Shown: positions 9,401-17,510, numbered from the stretch's first letter. The stretch: 41,813 bases of DNA from Dawidia soli (GCF_018598185.1 NZ_JAHESC010000057.1:1-41813), one strand, 5' to 3'. A program made the numbers and translations. The notes: generated by a model not told the origin, from the letters alone.

Positions 9401-10127
9401 TGCCATCTCCAGCAAGATGAAGGCATTGACGGAGCACAAAGGCCGGATCACCAAAATGATCAGCAAGATGGAAGCCGACTTTGGGCGTGCGTCGTTCGAA
9501 AGCTCCAAGCTGATTGAATACATCAAGCTCAAATCGGAAGACAGCGAAAACAAGGTGCTGCGCAAGTTGCAGAAGATCGCCGAGTTCCGCGAGCAGAACC
9601 CATTCCTGTACGGCGAGGTCAACCTGTTCAATCAGTCCAACAAAGCCAAGGCAGAGATCGATAAGCGCTCGGTGGAGCTCCTGAACGACCTGCAACGGAC
9701 CATCAGCGAAGAGAAGTACGAAGAGATTCGGGTACAGGATCTGTTCGAGCTGCGCTTCCGGATCAAAGAAGGTAAGAACGACACGGGATGGATCGAAAAG
9801 ATCGACAAGGTGGGCTCTACCGGTACGGATATGCTGGTAAAGGCAGTGATCTATATTACGCTGTTAAATGTATTCATCAAGGAGTCGACCGAAAAGACAG
9901 CGCGCAACTTCTTTGTACACTGTATCATCGACGAAGTAGGGCAGATCTCCGCGGCGTACCTCAAGGAGCTGATCAACTTTGCCGAAGAGCGCAACATCTG
10001 CCTGATCAACGGCCTGCCCAACGAAAGCAAGCTGGAGACGCACTACAACTACACCTATAAATTCCGCAAGGACCAGCACGGGTATGTAAAAGTCATACCG
10101 CTGCTGACGATGACGATCGAGCCGTGA
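6450..10127 (+). CDS. mksB: MksB/JetC-like SMC ATPase (MukB family)
   Basis: A 1225-residue ATPase. Walker A is GTNNMGKT (residues 33-40). Two very long charged coiled-coil arms (about 230-540 and 610-960) flank a hinge-like globular region near 545-620 (FGFLQDNYPDWYSTIGKV and NPKVIKKNLDTLYGIQLDL). The C-terminal head has a signature-like GSTGTDMLVK (about 1122-1131) and Walker B HCIIDEVGQI with Asp1161 and Glu1162. All nucleotide-binding parts are present, so it should be an active head-to-head dimerising SMC that extrudes or clamps DNA. It overlaps the MksE-like gene by 23 bases. The next gene, 7 bases on, is on the opposite strand, so no JetD/MksG nuclease belongs to this operon. SbcC/Rad50 is less likely: there is no zinc-hook CxxC and no SbcD. 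Confidence 0.85.
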   Translation: MENRRILNRIIFINIGNTDYASIEIAGNTCFVGTNNMGKTTLQRAILFFYSANTRGLGISSSQKSFEDYYFQYPNSYIVYEIATEEGYFHVMLYRREKIFYRFVDSAFDQDHYIVDSEALLPKALLTRLNEHKVNYSDQIETFERYRNIIYGADPDKRYKKFALMKGNASYHNIPLAITSIFLSSESVIRAEFVKECIANSIGTKHTNIELKTVERQLRQFSERYQDIETFFRKENSTRGDLIKDNFTQIKNLKLKQRSLATELGGALKYAAEQQQVLGQEVARHREEIEWQEAEFRKQEQEQQEANREINQEIGAFKSKIREADKKQREYDERGIADALRQMDERAQLALEVQARENEYATLTAGFSDVELQFKTLFDGLENERREFENVLRAEGLQLDRKYQDDRNVLRDDFRREESDLKEQHQAEVSRLRQALNQKELEKKDEAFREKEIHGKRYFEKESAQLRANLEEISRRKLERSSAFTVKNNQIDSLKKEGDHIREKNKLTSEQYIARNNEEVAGLEEKIKAIEQKLSVHQHTLFGFLQDNYPDWYSTIGKVCNEEILFNRELNPKVIKKNLDTLYGIQLDLGQVQVFSKTLEQYALEKQGYIDRIAALNLAFLEFRETQAHEEQGKLASISKKSAHLKNELTQLEYEAGQDEHKEKQYTLDLSEWKAKGEALREKDLLESYQLQDVIKKDIATLTESLANLDEVFTKNRKKLEGRFNERLAALTAAFEQESSRLKDVRDEKLSAYADHKAALQKEKSKVLKNKGIDDSRIKKLKDEIEAARKAVQTIDKHAELINDYRKDKRELFDKVDEFKREKERLEDRVQQSEKDFAAIKQAFAKKKSQLEQDIRSLAEDLKRYTEGLEHFERHFRERALFDRLRHIIEPTLAIHSDAGIVGLCSQLLANDTEYHNQFEKFRNNVTEFAGRFRPDNHMNFKINPQAGEGEYERFAAYLQEFYNENKIQTSIAEVAKSHGMLIDAISSKMKALTEHKGRITKMISKMEADFGRASFESSKLIEYIKLKSEDSENKVLRKLQKIAEFREQNPFLYGEVNLFNQSNKAKAEIDKRSVELLNDLQRTISEEKYEEIRVQDLFELRFRIKEGKNDTGWIEKIDKVGSTGTDMLVKAVIYITLLNVFIKESTEKTARNFFVHCIIDEVGQISAAYLKELINFAEERNICLINGLPNESKLETHYNYTYKFRKDQHGYVKVIPLLTMTIEP

Positions 10128-10134
10128 GCCACGT

Positions 10135-12777
10135 TTATTCGTGACGCACGGTGTCGGCGGGGTTGGCACGCGCGGCGCGCCAGGTTTGTGAAAGGGTGGT
10201 GACCAGGCCCAGCAGCAGCAACAGTCCGATGCTGACCACGATCTCGGCCACGCCGATGTCGATGCGGTAATATTGAATGCGTAAGAGCACTTTGTCAAAC
10301 AGCAGGTATGTGCACGGCACCGCAATCATGACCGCCAGGGCCAGCAGCCGGAAGTACGACTTCGACAACAGCATGACGAGCTGTGCCGTCGACGCGCCCA
10401 TGATCTTGCGGATGCCCACTTCTTTGATCCGGTTTTCTGTGGCATAGACGACCATGCCCAACAGGCCTAAACACGAGATGGAGATGGCCAGTACGCCCAG
10501 GGCCGAGCAGATCTTGACCATGGAGAAATATCCCACGTAGCTGTCTGCGATCTCATCCTCAAAGAACCGCGCTTCGAACGGGGCCTCGGCGCCCAGTTGC
10601 TTCCAGGTATTCTCCATGTCGGTGAAAGTTTGAAAGATATCATTCGAAACGATCCTGACGTTGGCAACCTGCGCATGCTCCGCGTCGTAGCGAAAGAAAA
10701 AGCTTTGGATCCTTTCGTTCAACAACAGGTAGTAAAAGTCTTTCACCACACCGCGTATGGTCAGTATTTCTTTGTTATCCGGTAAGGTCACGGTCTTGCC
10801 AACCGCTTCGATGGCGGTACCGAGTTTAAGCACCCGCAAAAATTCTTCATTCACCAGGATCTGGTTTTTTTGTTCGCCCGGCGCGTCGCCAAAGTTGGTG
10901 CCGGCGACGAGCTGCAACCCGAAGTTGCCCAGGTAGTGTTGGTCGATCCGCATGCTATACGCAAATGTTGAATCGGACTGGTCCGGTTGAACAACATACT
11001 CCGTTTCCGGAAAGGACGTACCCAGCACACTGCCTGACAGGGATATAGTTTGTACCGCCGCCAGCTTGGAGAATTCGTTCCGAAAGCGCCCGGGGTCGAC
11101 ACCCTGCAGCTGTACATCGACAATGTTCGCTTTGTCGAACCCCAGGTCGAACGTAAGGGAAGTCCGGTATTGTTTGAGCACGATGGCCACACTCATAATA
11201 AAGCCCAGCGACAACGCGAACTGGAATACCATCAGACACTTGCGCAGGAACATGCTACCCCAGGCTCCGCTGGGCACAATGTTGCGGATAGCTTGTACCG
11301 GATTGAGCTTGGAGAAGTACGCCGCGGGCACGATGCCGGCGACAAACCCCACAGCGGTTGCAAAGAGTATAAAACATATGATCGTCGGCAGGTCGGCATT
11401 GAGCTCGAGGGCATTGGACGCTACCAGCATCGACAGGAACTCCTGGCGCATGACCAGGAAGAGTCCGAATGCCCCCACCAGTGCCAGCAGTGTGATGAGC
11501 ACCGTTTCCGTCAGGAACTGCTGGAAGATCTGGGAGCGCTGGCCGCCCATGGTTTTACGAAGCCCGATCTCCTTGGCGCGTTTCAACGCCCGGGAGATAG
11601 ACAGGTTCGTATAGTTGAAGCACGCAGGCAGCAGGATCAGCAAACACAGCGCGGCAAAGATATAAAGCGACAGGTACCCCCATTCGGGGCCGATGCTGTT
11701 GTAGAGCTCGGGGCCGGGCACAATATCGTTCAGCGACTGGATGTGGAACTCTGCCCGATATTGATCGGGCCGGGCATAGACAGACTGCGCGGCTTTTTGC
11801 AGGTAGTGCCCGACATCGGCGAGCTGAGCCTGGTCTGCCAACCGGAAGTATATATAGTTGCCGTGAAAATACGACCACGAATCGCCCACGAGGGATTTCG
11901 GCTGGATCTTTTGCCAGGCGAGCAACGTCTCGTACGACGTGATGACCTCAAACTGCATGTGCGAGTTCTTGGGGTGATCCCGTAAGACACCTGTGATCTC
12001 GAATTCGCCATATTCTTTTAGTGTAATGATCTTGCCGAGCGGGTCTTCGTCGCGAAATAGCTTTCGTGCTGCTTTTTCGGTGATCAGCAGGCTGTTCAGT
12101 TTTTGCAACGCCGTGGCCGGGTTGCCTCTTACCAACGGAAAGGTAAACACGTCGAGGAACGCGGGGTCGGCAAAGTATCCGGCCAGGGGCACGTCGTTTT
12201 CTTTATAGCGGGCATTGCTGGCCAGCTGATTTTGAATACGGACCACCGTACCGGCCGCGGCACACTCCTGTTGCAACTTTTCGAACAGCGGCAGGGGAGC
12301 GGACGCATACTCGCGGTTATTGTCGCCATCCAGCACCTGTGTGGTAACGCGGTAGATCCGGTCGCGCTGCACGTGGAAGGTATCATACTGGCTGATATAG
12401 GTCACCATGGCGATGAACAGCAAGCTGATGGACATACCGATCGACAGACCGGCAATGTTCAACAGTGTAAAGAACCGCTGCTGCGCCAGGCTGCGGGCGG
12501 CGATGGTAAAGTAGCTTCGTAACATCATAAAGGGATGCGTATTGGAGGATAGGGGATGATGGGCTGCGTGTTGTTTGCGTCGTTTAACGGCGTAGGAGAC
12601 CAACAATACCGTGGCATTGCGCCAATACCGACGCCGGGCCTGTTGTGCGGACATGCGCGTCAGGTCTTGCCGGTATATTTCTTCCAGATCACCCATCAGG
12701 TCTTCGACCTGGGCGCTGGAACAATACCACCGGAAGATCCGCTCCGGCAAACGCGGGGGTCGTGGGACAGCACTCAT
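10135..12777 (-). CDS. FtsX/MacB-type ABC transporter permease with prefix domain
   Basis: About 880 residues from the Met at 12777 (MSAVPRPPRLPERIF). This start overlaps the PadR stop as ATGA; the open frame runs further to 12813 without support. Residues 5-75 form the Bacteroidota permease prefix domain (WYCSSAQVEDLMGDLEEIY), then two copies of a MacB periplasmic core plus FtsX domain: first TM near FFTLLNIAGLSIGMSISLL, core with DGDNN, then a block of three TMs, the second core, and a final block ending TLSQTWRAARANPADTVRHE. No ATPase gene is adjacent, so the ATP-binding partner is encoded elsewhere. Such permeases often export peptides, antibiotics or act mechanically on envelope enzymes; the substrate is unknown. 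Confidence 0.9.
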   Translation of the reverse strand: MSAVPRPPRLPERIFRWYCSSAQVEDLMGDLEEIYRQDLTRMSAQQARRRYWRNATVLLVSYAVKRRKQHAAHHPLSSNTHPFMMLRSYFTIAARSLAQQRFFTLLNIAGLSIGMSISLLFIAMVTYISQYDTFHVQRDRIYRVTTQVLDGDNNREYASAPLPLFEKLQQECAAAGTVVRIQNQLASNARYKENDVPLAGYFADPAFLDVFTFPLVRGNPATALQKLNSLLITEKAARKLFRDEDPLGKIITLKEYGEFEITGVLRDHPKNSHMQFEVITSYETLLAWQKIQPKSLVGDSWSYFHGNYIYFRLADQAQLADVGHYLQKAAQSVYARPDQYRAEFHIQSLNDIVPGPELYNSIGPEWGYLSLYIFAALCLLILLPACFNYTNLSISRALKRAKEIGLRKTMGGQRSQIFQQFLTETVLITLLALVGAFGLFLVMRQEFLSMLVASNALELNADLPTIICFILFATAVGFVAGIVPAAYFSKLNPVQAIRNIVPSGAWGSMFLRKCLMVFQFALSLGFIMSVAIVLKQYRTSLTFDLGFDKANIVDVQLQGVDPGRFRNEFSKLAAVQTISLSGSVLGTSFPETEYVVQPDQSDSTFAYSMRIDQHYLGNFGLQLVAGTNFGDAPGEQKNQILVNEEFLRVLKLGTAIEAVGKTVTLPDNKEILTIRGVVKDFYYLLLNERIQSFFFRYDAEHAQVANVRIVSNDIFQTFTDMENTWKQLGAEAPFEARFFEDEIADSYVGYFSMVKICSALGVLAISISCLGLLGMVVYATENRIKEVGIRKIMGASTAQLVMLLSKSYFRLLALAVMIAVPCTYLLFDKVLLRIQYYRIDIGVAEIVVSIGLLLLLGLVTTLSQTWRAARANPADTVRHE

Positions 12778-13103
12778 TGGGGAAGGGCCAGGTTGATCTT
12801 GGAAATACGCCACAGCTCATCGCGCAGGGCCTTGACGTGGTGCAACGCCATCTTGCCTTCTTGCGTCAGCCGGAAGAAACGCTTGCGCCGGCCGCCGCGC
12901 TCGAGCGTGGGATCACCCAGCCAGGATTCGATAAAACCTTTCTCTTCCAGCCGCGTGATGGTGGCGTGCAACGCCCCAATGCTGATCTCACGGTCCGTGC
13001 GCTGCTCGATATCTTCTTTAATGCCGACGCCGTAAGCGCCCGCTTGTAAAGCGGCGATGGTCAACAGGACCAGCTCCTCAAATTCTCCCAGGTAACCTTT
13101 CAT
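12774..13103 (-). CDS. PadR-family transcriptional regulator
   Basis: A 109-residue protein from the Met at 13103 (MKGYLGEFEELVLL, the typical PadR opening in this phylum). The frame is open up to 13127. The winged helix follows as GVGIKEDIEQRT, ISIGALHATITRLEEKGFI and RGGRRKRFFRLTQEG. PadR proteins act as dimers and usually repress a neighbouring transporter gene in response to a small ligand. The stop overlaps the permease ATG, and the pairing of PadR with prefix-domain permeases is common in Bacteroidota, so this is very likely the permease regulator. Confidence 0.9.
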   Translation of the reverse strand: MKGYLGEFEELVLLTIAALQAGAYGVGIKEDIEQRTDREISIGALHATITRLEEKGFIESWLGDPTLERGGRRKRFFRLTQEGKMALHHVKALRDELWRISKINLALPQ

Positions 13104-13124
13104 AAGCGGTTGTACGTATGGGAG

Positions 13125-13132
13125 CAAAGATA
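13125..13132 (-). promoter_or_regulatory. -7 element of the PadR-permease promoter
   Basis: On the minus strand this reads TATCTTTG, an exact match to TAnnTTTG, 21 bases before the chosen PadR start. The upstream side is an A/T-rich tract with only a weak -33 match. Any PadR operator is probably close by, but no convincing inverted repeat was found. Confidence 0.45.
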
Positions 13133-13194
13133 TGTTTCTATTTTTAAGAAGAAATAATAAAAGGATTATATTTGTCGGGCATGACCGGGCCCGA

Positions 13195-14589
13195 TCACAG
13201 GATCGACTGGGGTGTATGCTCTTTGGCGATGGGTAACCGGATCTGTACCTGTGTGCCTTTGCCTTCCTGTGCGCTCACGGTGAGCTGACCGTCGTGCAGG
13301 CGGATGATGTTGCGCGACAGCGGCAGGCCGATACCATATCCTTTATAGCTGCGTGTGTTCGACGCGCGGAAGAAGGGATCGTAGATATACTTCAATTCGT
13401 TTTCCGGAATACCGATGCCCTGGTCAGCCACCGACACGATCACTTCGCGGTCACTGGCCCCGACGGCCACCGACACCGGGCGGTTGTCGGAGTATTTGCA
13501 GGCGTTCAGAATGATGTTGCCGAACGCCATGTGCAACAGTTGTTGATTGCCCTCGATGGTCAGCAGGGACTCGTCTTCCGGAAACAGTTTATGGTCTATG
13601 TGGATCTGACTCTCGGCGTGGATGTTGTGAATGGTATTGAACACCGCGAAGAGAAGCTCGTCAATGCGGATACGCTCCCAGTTAAGCTTCTTGCCATCAA
13701 AGCCGGTCTGCGCCAGGCTCAGCAGGCTGACGGTAATATGTTTAAGCCGGTTGGCTTCGTCAAGCATGACCTTGATGGACTGCCGATAGGCCTCTTCGTC
13801 GCGCGATTTACGCAGCGCGTATTCGGCTTCGCCAATGATCGCGGTCAGGGGAGTGCCCAACTCGTGCGACGCATTGCTGATAAAGTTCTTCTGCGACTCG
13901 AACGATGTTTCGAGGCGGTCCAGCATGTTATTAAAGGTACTTGCCAGCTGACCGATTTCATCGGTGCCGTCGTGGGTGTCGAGACGCAGGTGAAGATTAG
14001 TGGAGCTGATGTTCTGTACCTTGGTGGTGATGCGGCGGATCGGGGCCAACACCTGTTTCGAGAACAACATGCCGACGGTAAAGGCCACCAGTACCGACAG
14101 CGAGGTACCGACAAAAAAGATGTTGCGCAGGTTGTGTGTATACGCGTCGCTGTATTCATTCGTAGCCGAGACGATGACTACATATCGGCCGGCGTGACCG
14201 GTATAAAGTATTCCCGTATAGAAACGGTTGCCGTGCCGGTAGGTGCCGTAACGCTCGCTGATAACCTCGCGGTAAAAGTTGTCGGACAGGGGCAGGCTAT
14301 AGCTCGGATTGGGGATGACCATGCCTTCGTCGTCTACCCGCAGAAAGTATTCCTCTTCGGTGGGGAGTTTCTCCAGGTGTCTTTGCCGGATTTCTTCGTA
14401 GGTACGGGTGTCTGATTCGCCTTCTTCAAAGGCGGCTTTGGCAGCTATGATCGCGCGGATGTCGAGCCGTCGGTAAAAGTCCTGGAATGCGTGCTGACTG
14501 GCAAAGTAATAGGCCAGCAAGCTGAGCAATGCAATAAACGATGCCGTCAGCAAGCTGAACAGCAGGGCGATCTTAGTTTGTATTTTCAT
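13195..14589 (-). CDS. Membrane sensor histidine kinase (HAMP-HisKA-HATPase)
   Basis: A 464-residue two-component sensor. TM1 is near residues 8-30 and TM2 near 157-177, bounding a periplasmic sensor of about 125 residues. A HAMP domain (about 178-231, QVLAPIRRITTKVQ) leads to HisKA with His242 in NASHELGTPLTAI. HATPase_c shows the N box (NIILNACKYSDN), G1 (DQGIGI) and G2 (GYGIGLPLS). Its start overlaps the end of the OmpR-type regulator gene by 17 bases, so the two form one operon and a cognate pair. The signal is unknown; the sensor domain has no family recognisable to me. Confidence 0.93.
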   Translation of the reverse strand: MKIQTKIALLFSLLTASFIALLSLLAYYFASQHAFQDFYRRLDIRAIIAAKAAFEEGESDTRTYEEIRQRHLEKLPTEEEYFLRVDDEGMVIPNPSYSLPLSDNFYREVISERYGTYRHGNRFYTGILYTGHAGRYVVIVSATNEYSDAYTHNLRNIFFVGTSLSVLVAFTVGMLFSKQVLAPIRRITTKVQNISSTNLHLRLDTHDGTDEIGQLASTFNNMLDRLETSFESQKNFISNASHELGTPLTAIIGEAEYALRKSRDEEAYRQSIKVMLDEANRLKHITVSLLSLAQTGFDGKKLNWERIRIDELLFAVFNTIHNIHAESQIHIDHKLFPEDESLLTIEGNQQLLHMAFGNIILNACKYSDNRPVSVAVGASDREVIVSVADQGIGIPENELKYIYDPFFRASNTRSYKGYGIGLPLSRNIIRLHDGQLTVSAQEGKGTQVQIRLPIAKEHTPQSIL

Positions 14590-15265
14590 GCACCTCTTTC
14601 AATACATAGCCCATGCCGATGACGGTATGGATCAGCTTGGGCTCAAATTCTTTATCGATCTTTTTTCGCAGGTAGTTGACGTATACATCCACGACGTTGG
14701 TGCCCAGGTTGAAGGTAATGTCCCACACGTTTTCGAGGATATCGACACGCGACAATACCCGCCGGCGGTTGCGCAGCAGGTATTCCAGCAGGCGGAACTC
14801 GGTGGCGGTGAGCTGAATGGGAACGCCCTGGCGTGTAACGGTCTTGCTTTCGACATCAACGGAGAGATCTGCCAGCGAGAGGATCTGGCTGTCGGACACA
14901 CGCGGATGGGCCCGTCGTGAAACGGACCGGATACGCGCCATGAGCTCGTTGAAGTTAAAGGGCTTGACGATGTAGTCGTCGGCACCGCTGTCCAGACCGG
15001 TGACGGTGTTTTCGGCTGAGCCCAGCGCCGTGAGCATGATCACCGGCATGGTCTTGCCTTCCTGGCGCAGCTCTTTACAGATCTCTATACCGCTTTTGCC
15101 GGGCAGCATGATGTCGAGCAGCACCAGGTCAAAGGCACCCTGTCGGAGCATCTCGGAAGCCGACAGGCCATCCATCGCCACGCTGACCACGTGATTCTCT
15201 TCTTCCAATCCACGTTTGATGAATGACACCACGTTCAGCTCATCCTCAACCAACAGAATCTTCAT
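14573..15265 (-). CDS. OmpR/PhoB-family response regulator
   Basis: A 230-residue regulator from the Met at 15265 (MKILLVEDELNVVSFIK); a Met six codons upstream is open but lies before the predicted transcription start. The receiver has Asp51 in LVLLDIMLPG, Thr in MLTALG and Lys in IVKPF. The C-terminal winged helix is of the OmpR type (QLTATEFRLLEYLLRN, VLSRVDILENVWD, VDVYVNYLRKKID, IGMGYVLKE). It should activate or repress its own and other genes when phosphorylated by the overlapping downstream kinase. Confidence 0.95.
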   Translation of the reverse strand: MKILLVEDELNVVSFIKRGLEEENHVVSVAMDGLSASEMLRQGAFDLVLLDIMLPGKSGIEICKELRQEGKTMPVIMLTALGSAENTVTGLDSGADDYIVKPFNFNELMARIRSVSRRAHPRVSDSQILSLADLSVDVESKTVTRQGVPIQLTATEFRLLEYLLRNRRRVLSRVDILENVWDITFNLGTNVVDVYVNYLRKKIDKEFEPKLIHTVIGMGYVLKEVHENTN

Positions 15266-15270
15266 ACCTG

Positions 15271-15301
15271 CAAAGTTAGTCACCTTCTACGGACAGTTCA
15301 A
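15271..15301 (-). promoter_or_regulatory. Promoter of the OmpR-kinase operon, possibly leaderless
   Basis: On the minus strand TTGA (15298-15301), a 19-base spacer and TAACTTTG (15271-15278) match the Bacteroidota sigma-A pattern TTTG/TTG-N19-TAnnTTTG. Only five bases separate the -7 element from the ATG at 15265, so the predicted transcription start falls on or next to the start codon. Confidence 0.55.
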
Positions 15302-15330
15302 TCGAGCGTTTGCTCGGGGCGGGGCAGGGG

Positions 15331-16257
15331 CTACATAATGTAATAGTCGTGCTCCTTGCCCTTTGTCGCCAGGGATTTATGGTGGTCGGTGTGCAGGTCG
15401 TTCAATGCCTGCCGCAGGTCCCGTTCGATGGTGGCCGCTATCGCGGTAACAGGGGTGTCGGTCGGCCGGTTCTCGAACGGATCCTGCAGGTGGATGGCCA
15501 TCTTTTCGATCAGCAGATACGAAGAGGCTATCGCCACAACCATGGGGATCTCCATCAGGCCGAACATCTCGATCAAGGCAAACGGAAGCAATATAATGAA
15601 AAAGTACATCGCAAAGCGTATGTACAAACTGTACGTAGAAGGGAATACCGTGTTTTTGATCCGTTCGCACTGGCCCATGGCATTACACAGGCGCGTGATG
15701 GTATTGTCGATCTCAACTTGTTGGTATTTGTTGAGCCATTTCTTGCGCATGGCAAAGTTCAGGTCTCGGCCGTGCAGCTCCAATAAAGCAAACGGCTTGT
15801 TGTCATAGCGGTCGATGTAGCTGCGTTCCGACTCCACGAGCACGTCTTCCAGTCCTTTAAAGGTACGGGCGCCCCGCAGGGATTGTCCCAATACGTACCC
15901 CCAGGCGATCTGCCGTTTGATAAAGCGTTCGCGAAAGATGTCGAGCGCGTCGCTGTCATACTCGGTAAATGTCATGGTGGCGATCTGTCGTGCCAGCGTG
16001 CGCGAGTCGTTTACGATGGCCCCCCAGATGGTACGGGCTTCCCACCAGCGATCATACGCCTGGTTGGATTTAAAGGCCAGCAGCAGCGACAACACCGTAA
16101 CCATGACCATCGGCACCGACAGCGGTATGGAGATGCGCGTGAAGTGGAACCTGTCGTATACCAATGCGATGAGTATAGCATATGCCGTGACGAGAATGAT
16201 CTCTTTGCGGATCTTCCCCAGGGCATACGTTAGCGGTATTTTATTTTTAAGCAACAT
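15331..16257 (-). CDS. Bestrophin-like (UPF0187/YneE) membrane channel protein
   Basis: A 308-residue membrane protein. The N-terminal basic stretch and TM1 (IILVTAYAILIALVYD), a second hydrophobic segment (VPMVMVTVLSLLLAFKSNQ) and the diagnostic FKSNQAYDRWWEARTIWGAIVN identify the bacterial bestrophin family. Two further TM segments (LYIRFAMYFFIILLPFALI and VVAIASSYLLIEK) precede EKMAIHLQDPFENRPTDTPV, also conserved. Bacterial members form pentameric ion channels in the inner membrane. It lies 23 bases after the UspA-like gene on the same strand, so they are likely co-transcribed. Confidence 0.9.
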   Translation of the reverse strand: MLLKNKIPLTYALGKIRKEIILVTAYAILIALVYDRFHFTRISIPLSVPMVMVTVLSLLLAFKSNQAYDRWWEARTIWGAIVNDSRTLARQIATMTFTEYDSDALDIFRERFIKRQIAWGYVLGQSLRGARTFKGLEDVLVESERSYIDRYDNKPFALLELHGRDLNFAMRKKWLNKYQQVEIDNTITRLCNAMGQCERIKNTVFPSTYSLYIRFAMYFFIILLPFALIEMFGLMEIPMVVAIASSYLLIEKMAIHLQDPFENRPTDTPVTAIAATIERDLRQALNDLHTDHHKSLATKGKEHDYYIM

Positions 16258-16280
16258 ATGATACTTTATGCGTGTCTGGG

Positions 16281-16763
16281 CTACGTGCCCGATAAAATGG
16301 AGAACAGATCGACCTGCCCCTCGTGCCGGGTGGCGGTCTGGCTGATGTCCAGCAGCGGCTTGCGGCAGTGGCGGATCAGCGCATACGGCTCTACGCTGCG
16401 GGCATCGATCCTTTTCAATGCCAGCGACTTATTATACATGATCAGATCGATGTTGCGGGCATCGACATAGTTTTCAAAGACGGGCGCCGTGCAGCCATAA
16501 AATATCTCGCATTGCAAGTCGGCAACGGATGACGCGTATTTATTCCGCAGTACCGCGCAAGCGTCTTTGAAATCCTGGTTGATGAGTTTTTTCCGAAGCT
16601 GTTCTTTGGAAAAGAATAGCAGGTCCGTAATCGAATGCGGAATGTCGACCATGTGGAACAACAGGATGTTCAACCTGGCAGTGCCGGCATCTTCCAATGC
16701 GTAGCGGACTACCTGTAAGGACTTTACTGTAAAGTCGGTGGGGATGAGAACATGCTTGATCAT
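16281..16763 (-). CDS. UspA-like universal stress protein
   Basis: A 160-residue protein. The first strand and loop, MIKHVLIPTDFTVKSLQVVRYALE, match the UspA start (VLxPTDFS). A later strand contains IDLIMYNKSLALKR, in the place where ATP-binding Usps have a GxxGxxG loop; no such glycine motif is seen here, so nucleotide binding is doubtful. Universal stress proteins are cytoplasmic and respond to starvation or envelope stress. It probably forms a two-gene unit with the bestrophin-like channel downstream. Confidence 0.7.
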   Translation of the reverse strand: MIKHVLIPTDFTVKSLQVVRYALEDAGTARLNILLFHMVDIPHSITDLLFFSKEQLRKKLINQDFKDACAVLRNKYASSVADLQCEIFYGCTAPVFENYVDARNIDLIMYNKSLALKRIDARSVEPYALIRHCRKPLLDISQTATRHEGQVDLFSILSGT

Positions 16764-16807
16764 CTTCTTTTCTGTTAAAGTGAAAAATTACTTCGACCTC
16801 GTTGTCT

Positions 16808-16823
16808 GCCCCAAAACTGGGGC
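16808..16823. repeat. Short G/C hairpin between UspA-like and Xre genes
   Basis: GCCCCA and TGGGGC arms (16808-16813, 16818-16823) enclose AAAC. It lies downstream of the Xre stop and upstream of the UspA-like start on the minus strand. It could weakly terminate Xre transcription, but no T-run follows on either strand. Confidence 0.3.
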
Positions 16824-16901
16824 GGGCCGATTAAAACAGTTTAAGAAGAGGATTAAAATGCCATTAGAGCGACTACTAACTGCCGACGGCCATCCCGTGC
16901 C

Positions 16902-17381
16902 TCAGTCGTTCGTACCGTTGTGGAGCTTCTCTAAGACAACGGAGTGCCTGTGCAGGAGCTCGTCATAAAGCCGTTTTTGCTCCTGGAACAGTGCCAGGCA
17001 TTGATCCAGGAAGGTTTGCAATGTGTTGTTTATTACGGTATCACCAGGGGCACCGGCGGGCGCCGGAGAGGCGGCTGATACAGACGGCACGGGCCGCTCG
17101 TCAGGCGACTGTTCATAGCATTGTATCACACAACTGCGGGCAACCTGCTCGCTAAACTGCCGGATGATATCGGGCTTGATCCTGAGCACGCGGCATACTT
17201 CTACCAGCGAAGCATCGTCAATGATTTCTTTTCCTTCTAACAGAGATACTCTTTTTTGGGACCAGCCCGGGCCGAGCTGATTTGCCAGGGACTCTTGCTT
17301 GACCCCAACCATTTCGCGAAAGCGCTTTAAATTCCTGCCGTGATGAATCGGTTCGTCGTCTTCCTCAATCCTGAACGCCAT
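16902..17381 (-). CDS. Xre-family helix-turn-helix regulator
   Basis: A 159-residue protein. The Xre/Cro-type HTH spans about residues 15-70 (NLKRFREMVGVKQESLANQL, WSQKRVSLLEGKE, LVEVCRVLRIKPDII). A Ser/Pro/Ala linker (about 100-115) leads to a C-terminal helical segment (LQTFLDQCLALFQEQKRLYDE) likely to dimerise. It is transcribed divergently from the HsdS/HsdM-like pair, with 183 bases between the starts, and an inverted repeat sits before hsdS. By analogy with control proteins of restriction-modification loci it may regulate those genes (inference). No ligand or enzyme domain is seen. Confidence 0.85.
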   Translation of the reverse strand: MAFRIEEDDEPIHHGRNLKRFREMVGVKQESLANQLGPGWSQKRVSLLEGKEIIDDASLVEVCRVLRIKPDIIRQFSEQVARSCVIQCYEQSPDERPVPSVSAASPAPAGAPGDTVINNTLQTFLDQCLALFQEQKRLYDELLHRHSVVLEKLHNGTND

Positions 17382-17413
17382 AAATTATACATTAATTGCT
17401 AACAGTGATGGTA

Positions 17414-17421
17414 AAAATGTA
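17414..17421 (-). promoter_or_regulatory. Possible -7 element of the Xre gene
   Basis: Minus-strand TACATTTT, one mismatch from TAnnTTTG, with TTG 18 bases upstream. It lies 32 bases before the Xre ATG. Confidence 0.3.
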
Positions 17422-17510
17422 TCGTTTTTATCAGTCTCACAACACTTGCCCAGAATATAGTATACCCACGTGAGCGTCAATAGAATACAGTAAAATACAT
17501 TTCCGGGAAA

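Noticed and set aside
4671-10127. Complete Wadjet defence system
   Set aside because: Only the JetABC-like genes are present; no toprim-type JetD gene follows or precedes them.
6450-10127. SbcC/Rad50 nuclease partner
   Set aside because: No zinc-hook CxxC at the hinge and no SbcD/Mre11 gene; the hinge and head motifs fit the MukB/MksB group better.
11050-11985. Plus-strand open frame (311 codons) inside the permease gene
   Set aside because: Composition is dominated by His, Gln and Arg, as in antisense frames, and the permease domains on the minus strand are continuous.
10135-13103. Complete ABC exporter
   Set aside because: Only the permease and PadR regulator are here; no gene with Walker A/ABC signature of a transporter ATPase is adjacent.
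13167-13174. Plus-strand TATATTTG as a promoter
   Set aside because: It would read only into the antisense of the histidine kinase gene; no plus-strand gene follows, so it is probably chance in an A/T-rich stretch.
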